Positions 5,391-9,941 of a stretch of DNA of 9,941 nucleotides are shown here, piece after piece. The stretch covers positions 1 through 9,941 of the forward strand of contig NZ_DJDT01000154.1 of assembly GCF_002432345.1 (NCBI RefSeq), in the 5' to 3' direction. A model generated the notes under the pieces. That model did not search any database. It saw nothing but the letters and a program-made list of their open reading frames with translations, and had not been told where the DNA came from. Both the position numbers and the translations under genes were made by a program. The stretch comes from Pedobacter sp. UBA5917. Lineage in GTDB: Bacteria; Bacteroidota; Bacteroidia; Sphingobacteriales; Sphingobacteriaceae. Each line of letters begins with the position of its first letter. Within the stretch, counting starts at the first letter, position 1.

Positions 5391-7211
5391 ATGAATACAA
5401 ATACTATGGAAAATAAACTTATCGTAGAAATCAGCATTGAAGATTCTGCAATTGCACATTTTGCTTCCTTTAATCTGCTACAGGCTTTTAACCAGCACCA
5501 TTATTTCGAACTGCATTTTAACCACGACCAACTGGGCGCTCCCGGTTTAATCAGTTTAGACGATAGCCGCGATTTTGTGGGCAAAACCCTAAGCGCTTCT
5601 TTTGGTCATTCGCCCGAAAACATGCAGCATTTTGCAGGGCTCGTTACAAAAGTAGAGCTCTCTCAAAGTCATGGCTACCATGGCGTACTTGTGGTAAGCG
5701 GCTATAGTCCTACTATATTAATAGATCGCGGACCGGATTTGGGTTCTTATCTGGATAAAGACCTCGATACCATTGTTAAACTGGCTACAAAAGACACACC
5801 TGTTAACGACCTCAGCATTGTAACCAACGCTTCCCGAAAAACGGCTATCGATTATATCATCCAATACCGTGAGAGTGATTTCGAATTCCTGAACCGTTTA
5901 TCGGGCGAGTACCACGAATGGTTTTATTACGACGGTAAACAGCTTAATTTCGGAAAACCAGATAAGCAGAAAGAAATAGCACTTTTTTATGGCCGCGATG
6001 TATTTAACCTGCAATACGCGATGGAAGTTTCGCCCATAAAATACAAACGTTTTGCATATAACCCCAAGCAGGATGAAATGTTGCACAGCGAAAGTACAGG
6101 TAAAGCAGATGGAAATCCTGATCTGGCGCACGCCATCAAGGCCTCAAATACGATGTATAGCAAAACCTTTAACCAGCCTTCCTTAATTAGGGTTGATAAC
6201 GGCAATGATATTAAAAGCCATGTAGAAAACGAAGAAAAAGCGCACATCAGCGAGTTGTTAAAAATTAATGCAGGTGGCGATAATGCAGCGCTCAGTATTG
6301 GCAGTATTGCCGAAATAACCATGAGTTTGAGGAAGGAGCTGTCCTTTTCTACCGAAAGTTTGGGCAAGTTCCTCATTACGAGCATTAACCACCAGATTGA
6401 TGGAACAGGTAAATACAGCAATACTTTCGAAGGTTTAGTGGCTACCACGGAACGTATTATGGTTAAGAATTACCAAAAACCACAATCCGATATGCAGCTG
6501 GCCGATGTAATTGATAACGACGATCCGCAGGGGCAGGGCCGTGTAAAGGTGAAATTTAAATGGGAATGCCAAACCAACGATCCTACCGAGTGGTTAAGGG
6601 TAATCAGCCCGAATGCAGGTAACGGCGATACCGGAAAAAACAGGGGCTTCCATGTAATCCCCGAAAAAGGCGACCAAGTTGTAATTGCTTTCGAAGAGGG
6701 GAACGTGGCCAGACCCGTGGTAATGGGGAGTGTTTACCATGGCAAAAGTGGCGACAGCAGCGGCTTTAAAAATAGTAACACCAAAGGCTTAACCTCAAGG
6801 AAGGGGAGCTGTTTAAGTTTCGACGACCTTAACCACGCCTTAAACCTGGGTACCAATGCAGCCAATTTTGTAAAAATCGAAAATGGTCCGGGATTGATTA
6901 CGGCCGAATCTGCCGAAACGATTGTAATTAAAACGGGTTTAAGCAGCATTACGATGAAGAAAGACGGAACGATTGATATTATTGGTGAGATTATAAATAT
7001 TCAGGGAAAGAACTCTGTAAATATCAATTGGGGTGATAAATCAGGGATTAGTGTATTTGTGGGTAAATCAGGCTATACTAACTACAGTTTTGATGGGAAA
7101 ACGAAGAAAGAGTCTGTAACTGAAGGAGTTTCAGTAACCAGCGGAACAACGATTCTTTCAAAATCGGATGGCGTACAAACAATTAATGGCAGTCAAGTAG
7201 ATATTAATTAA
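5391..7211 (+). CDS. vgrG: Type VI secretion tip protein VgrG (Bacteroidota type)
   Basis: VgrG forms the trimeric spike that caps the secretion tube and carries effectors into target cells. The 606 residues show the usual order: a gp27-like phage-hub region (about 1-365) containing the diagnostic QYRESDFEFLNRL segment at 158-170; a gp5-like OB fold (about 372-455) with VIDNDDPQGQGRVKVKF, EWLRV, GFHVIPEKGDQV and GNVARPVVMGSVYHG; and a beta-helical needle of short repeats (about 490-606, for example ITMKKDGTIDIIGEIINIQG) ending without an extra toxin domain. The length is typical for Bacteroidota VgrG, so effectors must be carried non-covalently. An ATG at 5406 is an alternative start. It follows the effector gene by 24 bases and precedes the next gene by 2. 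No sheath or baseplate genes are nearby, so this is an orphan vgrG island. Confidence 0.95.
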   Translation: MNTNTMENKLIVEISIEDSAIAHFASFNLLQAFNQHHYFELHFNHDQLGAPGLISLDDSRDFVGKTLSASFGHSPENMQHFAGLVTKVELSQSHGYHGVLVVSGYSPTILIDRGPDLGSYLDKDLDTIVKLATKDTPVNDLSIVTNASRKTAIDYIIQYRESDFEFLNRLSGEYHEWFYYDGKQLNFGKPDKQKEIALFYGRDVFNLQYAMEVSPIKYKRFAYNPKQDEMLHSESTGKADGNPDLAHAIKASNTMYSKTFNQPSLIRVDNGNDIKSHVENEEKAHISELLKINAGGDNAALSIGSIAEITMSLRKELSFSTESLGKFLITSINHQIDGTGKYSNTFEGLVATTERIMVKNYQKPQSDMQLADVIDNDDPQGQGRVKVKFKWECQTNDPTEWLRVISPNAGNGDTGKNRGFHVIPEKGDQVVIAFEEGNVARPVVMGSVYHGKSGDSSGFKNSNTKGLTSRKGSCLSFDDLNHALNLGTNAANFVKIENGPGLITAESAETIVIKTGLSSITMKKDGTIDIIGEIINIQGKNSVNINWGDKSGISVFVGKSGYTNYSFDGKTKKESVTEGVSVTSGTTILSKSDGVQTINGSQVDIN

Positions 7212-7213
7212 TT

Positions 7214-8152
7214 ATGAGCAGATTTAAATTTTTTAGTGAGGATGAGCCAGTCAATATAGAAAATCAAACAAACACACAGTTTGATAAGGTAGTTGATACT
7301 GAAAAAACTGAGCCTATCCTCTTAAAATACCGTTGCGAACAGACGGTTGCTACCAAATTAAATAATGTGATTACCAACCACGCGACCACAAAGCGTGAGT
7401 TTCATGTTAAAAATAAAATTGACAATGGGAACTTGATTGTAGAGGTTTTGCTTTTTGATAATATCATTCAGATAAATCCTTCTAATCTCACTGAAGCTAT
7501 GGACTTGTTTTCATCCCTGGATCTTATTAAATGTAATATAACTGTACAGGTTGACAAAGAAACAGGGAAAATAAACAAGATATTGAACTATGGTGAGGTG
7601 CTAAAAAATTGGGAAAGTTTTAAAAATAACTTAAAAGAGCGATATTCTTTTCTGAGATCAAGTAATGCCGAAATTGAACTCCAAAAATTTATTTATCTGG
7701 CAGAAGTGCAGATTAAGGATGAAAAACTTCTCATTGAGGATATACACACTAAGTTATTCTTTGATCTCTTTTTTGATAGGTATCTTGTTAAGCTATCAGA
7801 GCTGTATAAACCATATACTTTGAATTACCACTCCCAGCTTTTCGAAGGCGTTGCGGTGCCGTTGCATGTTTCATCAGAAATTATTTTTGAAAAACCATCA
7901 ACCGTTGAGCTTAAAAAACAAGGTAAGATGAACATAAAAGAGATTGATATTAATGCAATCAAAAAACAATATGATCAAAAATTTCAGCCTATTGTAGGGT
8001 ATAAATTTTCGGATTACGATTTTCAATATCAGGTTAGGCAAGTTGTTAATACGGATTTGTCATTAATTGAAGAAACTGATCTTTTTCTTGCTGAAGAAGT
8101 TAAAAATAATGTTGAAGTAGTTGTGGACTACAAATTAAGGAGGATAGAATGA
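7214..8152 (+). CDS. Unrecognised 312-residue protein of the VgrG/PAAR-like operon, possible adaptor
   Basis: I cannot place this protein in a named family. It has no signal peptide or membrane segment and looks like a cytoplasmic beta-rich protein. After a charged, flexible N-terminus (to about residue 30), residues 35-150 contain an LLKYRCEQ strand, HATTKREFHVK, and VQVDKETGKINKILNYGEVLKNW. The second half (about 160-312) has FFDLFFDRYL and closes with strands such as NVEVVVDYKLRRIE. It starts two bases after vgrG stops and overlaps the PAAR-like gene by four bases (ATGA), so it is translated with its neighbours. Known: T6SS effectors that carry membrane segments need a dedicated cytoplasmic chaperone encoded beside them (Eag proteins in Proteobacteria). 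Inferred: this protein may fill that role for the downstream gene. No sequence similarity to Eag is visible, so the role rests on position alone. The gene is more AT-rich than vgrG. Confidence 0.8.
   Translation: MSRFKFFSEDEPVNIENQTNTQFDKVVDTEKTEPILLKYRCEQTVATKLNNVITNHATTKREFHVKNKIDNGNLIVEVLLFDNIIQINPSNLTEAMDLFSSLDLIKCNITVQVDKETGKINKILNYGEVLKNWESFKNNLKERYSFLRSSNAEIELQKFIYLAEVQIKDEKLLIEDIHTKLFFDLFFDRYLVKLSELYKPYTLNYHSQLFEGVAVPLHVSSEIIFEKPSTVELKKQGKMNIKEIDINAIKKQYDQKFQPIVGYKFSDYDFQYQVRQVVNTDLSLIEETDLFLAEEVKNNVEVVVDYKLRRIE
8137..8143 (+). promoter_or_regulatory. Perfect Shine-Dalgarno sequence AAGGAGG before the PAAR-like gene
   Basis: AAGGAGG ends five bases before the ATG at 8149, inside the last codons of the upstream gene. 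The other genes in this window start after A/T-rich stretches with no such site, as is usual in Bacteroidota. Together with the ATGA overlap it fixes the start codon and suggests strong or coupled translation. Confidence 0.6.
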
Positions 8153-9279
8153 GTTATTCTTATGTACATGAGGGTGCTAACGTTATTTGTACCAATATGA
8201 CTAATGGGAAACCGCTTCAAATTGGTATCAGTAGGGTTTCTACCGTAATCTTAGCAAGTAAAAAAGCCCCTTTGCTAAATATTGATGATAGAAAAATCAG
8301 TGATACTTTTTCGTGTAAGGTTGCAAGTAAATTTTGGGGAGGATTACAGATTTTAACTGCAGTAATTGCGGTAGCTGCATTGGCTGTTGCGACTGTAGCA
8401 ACCGGTGGCTTGGCATTGGTGGCAGCAGGGGTAATGCTTGCGGCTGCGGGAACCAGTATTGTTGCAGGTGTAACAGGTTTATACAAGATAGGGCACGATT
8501 GTGATGCAACGCTGAACGGTACCTGGATGTTACCGCATGGAGGGGTTAAAATTGATAAGAAGAAAGCTTTGCTTAATCAATCATTGATGAACTGTCCAAA
8601 AGGTGGGGTAGTTTCTATTATCATCGATCCGGTTATAGCAATGGCTGCAGCAAAAGAGATTACGAGTAACAATAATGCTGAAATTGCCGCCCATTTAACT
8701 TCTCAGGCAATAATTGGTGTGATTACTGCTGCTACAGCTTTTACACCTATAGGTTTATTGGTGGCAGCTCCTATTGCGGTTTATGGTTATATTGATGGCG
8801 AAAATAGTAAGGAAGAAGCAGCAAAAAAAAATCTTCCGATATGGAGATGGAGTGATGTTGGGGAAAGTGCAAAAACAGAGGGAACTATCAATCAACCAGC
8901 TGGTGCAATAGGTGCTGTGGTGGAGAATGGGATAAACCTTACACGTACCAATCAACAAATTACACGTGAAATGATGGAGTTTAATACACAGGCGGCCATG
9001 AGAGAGGCTGCAGGTGATGCGGCTGGTGCTGCTAATTCCAGATTGGCTGCTGATATTGCATCAAGGTCTTATCCTTCAACACGTTCGGCGCTAGTGGGTA
9101 AGGATTTTTTTAAAGGCTTAGGGAAGGGGATTGCTGGTGCTATTGCAAACTATTTAATTGATAGAGGATCGGATAGTTATGAAGCAGCGAAAGCCAAAGA
9201 TTCGGCAAAAGCATCTAGAATGGCTAATTTTAATGACGATAATCAAAATATTAATGTAGTTGCAAATAATCCATCATAA
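8149..9279 (+). CDS. PAAR-like (DUF4280-like) spike-tip protein with inserted membrane segments, putative T6SS effector
   Basis: The 376-residue product looks like a PAAR-like tip protein whose fold is split. The first half (1-56) has EGANVICTN with Cys14 and ends at Cys56. A Gly/Ala-rich hydrophobic hairpin (about 66-112) follows. The second half (116-160) has HDCDATLNG with Cys118, MLPHGGVKI, and KALLNQSLMNCPKGGVVSI with Cys149. The KALL-x-C-x-GGV-x-SI pattern and the four spaced cysteines match my memory of the DUF4280 family, which sharpens VgrG in place of PAAR. A third hydrophobic stretch lies at about 187-215. The tail (about 240-376) is Ala-rich and polar (TQAAMREAAGDAAGAANSRL) with a GLGKGIAGAIANYL helix; no known toxin domain is visible. 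Its closeness to VgrG argues for a spike role. The membrane segments suggest insertion into the target membrane, perhaps to form a pore or move the tail across. Confidence 0.8.
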   Translation: MSYSYVHEGANVICTNMTNGKPLQIGISRVSTVILASKKAPLLNIDDRKISDTFSCKVASKFWGGLQILTAVIAVAALAVATVATGGLALVAAGVMLAAAGTSIVAGVTGLYKIGHDCDATLNGTWMLPHGGVKIDKKKALLNQSLMNCPKGGVVSIIIDPVIAMAAAKEITSNNNAEIAAHLTSQAIIGVITAATAFTPIGLLVAAPIAVYGYIDGENSKEEAAKKNLPIWRWSDVGESAKTEGTINQPAGAIGAVVENGINLTRTNQQITREMMEFNTQAAMREAAGDAAGAANSRLAADIASRSYPSTRSALVGKDFFKGLGKGIAGAIANYLIDRGSDSYEAAKAKDSAKASRMANFNDDNQNINVVANNPS

Positions 9280-9857
9280 TGAATAAACAGATGTCACAAG
9301 CTTTCGGATGGCTCATTGGGGTTTTGATAGTATCTCCACTAATTATTTTTGGTATTAGTTATCTCTTCAAAAAGAAGGAAAATAATTCAAAGAAGGCTAT
9401 TCCGAGTTACATTGAAAAATGCGTTGAATTTAAGATGCGGTTTCCTGATAAATTAGAGTTTCGGGATACTCAATATACAATCTCGTTGATGTCTCCGCCT
9501 CAGAGTATTTATAAGATTTTTTTCAAAGACGTATCTATAGGTAAGTATTTACAAATAACTTTTTTTAATTACCCTGAAGATAAAGGTTTAGCATTTCCTT
9601 CTTCTTTAAGAGGTAAAGAGACCTTAATGACTATTAATAAAGATGATTTAAAGAATCCCCACTATGGAACAAAAGAAAATCCAATACCTGTTTTTAAGGT
9701 AAGGGAAAATCTGCCTGATTCTGTTAGTAAAAATAGAGGCGAAGAAAATGGTTGGAATGTTGATATTACTGAAAACCAGTTTAAATATAATGTAGAACAA
9801 TACTTAACCTACATTATGCCAAAAGAAGAATTTCAGAAACGTTTCAAAAAGAAATAA
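9279..9857 (+). CDS. Small membrane-anchored protein, candidate immunity protein
   Basis: This 192-residue protein is not one I recognise. It has one hydrophobic segment near the N-terminus (about residues 8-30, AFGWLIGVLIVSPLIIFGIS) followed by a basic cluster (KKKENNSKK). The rest is a soluble domain with mixed strands and a very basic end (EEFQKRFKKK). The dense positive charge just after the helix favours a cytoplasmic soluble domain by the positive-inside rule, though an uncleaved export signal cannot be excluded. Its ATG shares a base with the preceding stop (TAATG), so it is translationally coupled to the PAAR-like gene and stands last in the operon. Effector/immunity pairs are normally adjacent and coupled in this way, so an inner-membrane immunity role against the PAAR-like protein is a reasonable inference, not a demonstrated one. 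It could also be an accessory secretion factor. Confidence 0.8.
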   Translation: MNKQMSQAFGWLIGVLIVSPLIIFGISYLFKKKENNSKKAIPSYIEKCVEFKMRFPDKLEFRDTQYTISLMSPPQSIYKIFFKDVSIGKYLQITFFNYPEDKGLAFPSSLRGKETLMTINKDDLKNPHYGTKENPIPVFKVRENLPDSVSKNRGEENGWNVDITENQFKYNVEQYLTYIMPKEEFQKRFKKK

Positions 9858-9920
9858 CAGCCTTTTCTTGTTTAAACTAATTTCAAAAATATAAAACAAG
9901 GCAGCTTAATACCTGTTTTA

Positions 9921-9941
9921 CCCTACACCCTACACCCTACA
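9921..9941. repeat. Tandem heptamers ccctaca, at least three copies, running off the right edge
   Basis: Three perfect ccctaca units fill the last 21 bases, so the array may continue beyond the window. It follows the last island gene by 63 bases. Like ctaaaga at 3534-3554 it is a seven-base intergenic repeat, and the two arrays bracket the island. Confidence 0.85.

Noticed and set aside
5987..6448. 153-codon open frame antisense to vgrG
   Set aside because: It lies wholly opposite a strongly conserved vgrG segment and has no recognisable content, so it is a shadow of codon bias.
8344..8484. Reading the hydrophobic stretch of the PAAR-like protein as a signal peptide
   Set aside because: It begins after residue 65, is flanked by two halves of a PAAR-like fold and contains small-residue hairpin features, so it is an internal insertion and not an N-terminal signal.
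9860..9902. Possible terminator after the last gene
   Set aside because: Only a seven-base AT-rich stem (CTTGTTT/AAACAAG) with a 20-base loop, or a five-base GCCTT/AAGGC alternative, and no T-run follows; too weak to call.
1..9941. CRISPR array, tRNA, rRNA, or insertion-sequence transposase
   Set aside because: No regularly spaced repeats with unique spacers, no cloverleaf or rRNA-like stretches, and no transposase motifs or terminal inverted repeats were seen on either strand.

Overview
The window looks like a chromosomal segment of a Bacteroidota bacterium, most likely of the Pedobacter/Sphingobacteriaceae type. This is inferred from four things: TTTG/TAnnTTTG-like promoters, mostly no Shine-Dalgarno sequences, a VgrG plus TssD of the Bacteroidota type VI secretion style (T6SS subtype iii), and intergenic DNA rich in short degenerate repeats such as ccctaca and ctaaaga heptamers.

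Layout. Positions 1-1329 (minus strand) hold the N-terminal 443 codons of a membrane-bound, ion-pumping pyrophosphatase (HppA) that runs off the left edge. Positions 1330-1758 are a divergent intergenic region carrying a 96-bp tandem repeat and a promoter for each neighbour. Positions 1759-3201 encode an APC-family amino acid permease, ending in a strong hairpin terminator at 3232-3267. Positions 3268-3823 are mostly non-coding, with a possible decayed gene remnant on the minus strand and a heptamer repeat.

Positions 3824-9857 are a tight same-strand accessory island built around VgrG. In order it holds: a 54-codon remnant of the T6SS tube protein TssD (Hcp); a lipoprotein; a YkuD-fold L,D-transpeptidase-like protein with an intact His/SHGC catalytic motif and no signal peptide; VgrG; an unrecognised 312-residue protein; a PAAR-like (DUF4280-like) spike-tip protein with hydrophobic segments inserted in the fold; and a small membrane-anchored protein. 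The last three genes overlap or nearly abut and are visibly more AT-rich than the part before them.

My reading is an orphan VgrG island with two weapon/immunity modules. Module A pairs a peptidoglycan-attacking YkuD effector (analogous in fold to the proteobacterial effector Tlde1) with a periplasm-facing lipoprotein as immunity. Module B pairs a PAAR-like transmembrane effector with a possible loading adaptor (312 aa) and a membrane-anchored immunity candidate. Toxicity, immunity and secretion are inferences from fold and context. The structural T6SS genes (sheath, baseplate, membrane complex) are not in the window and must lie elsewhere.
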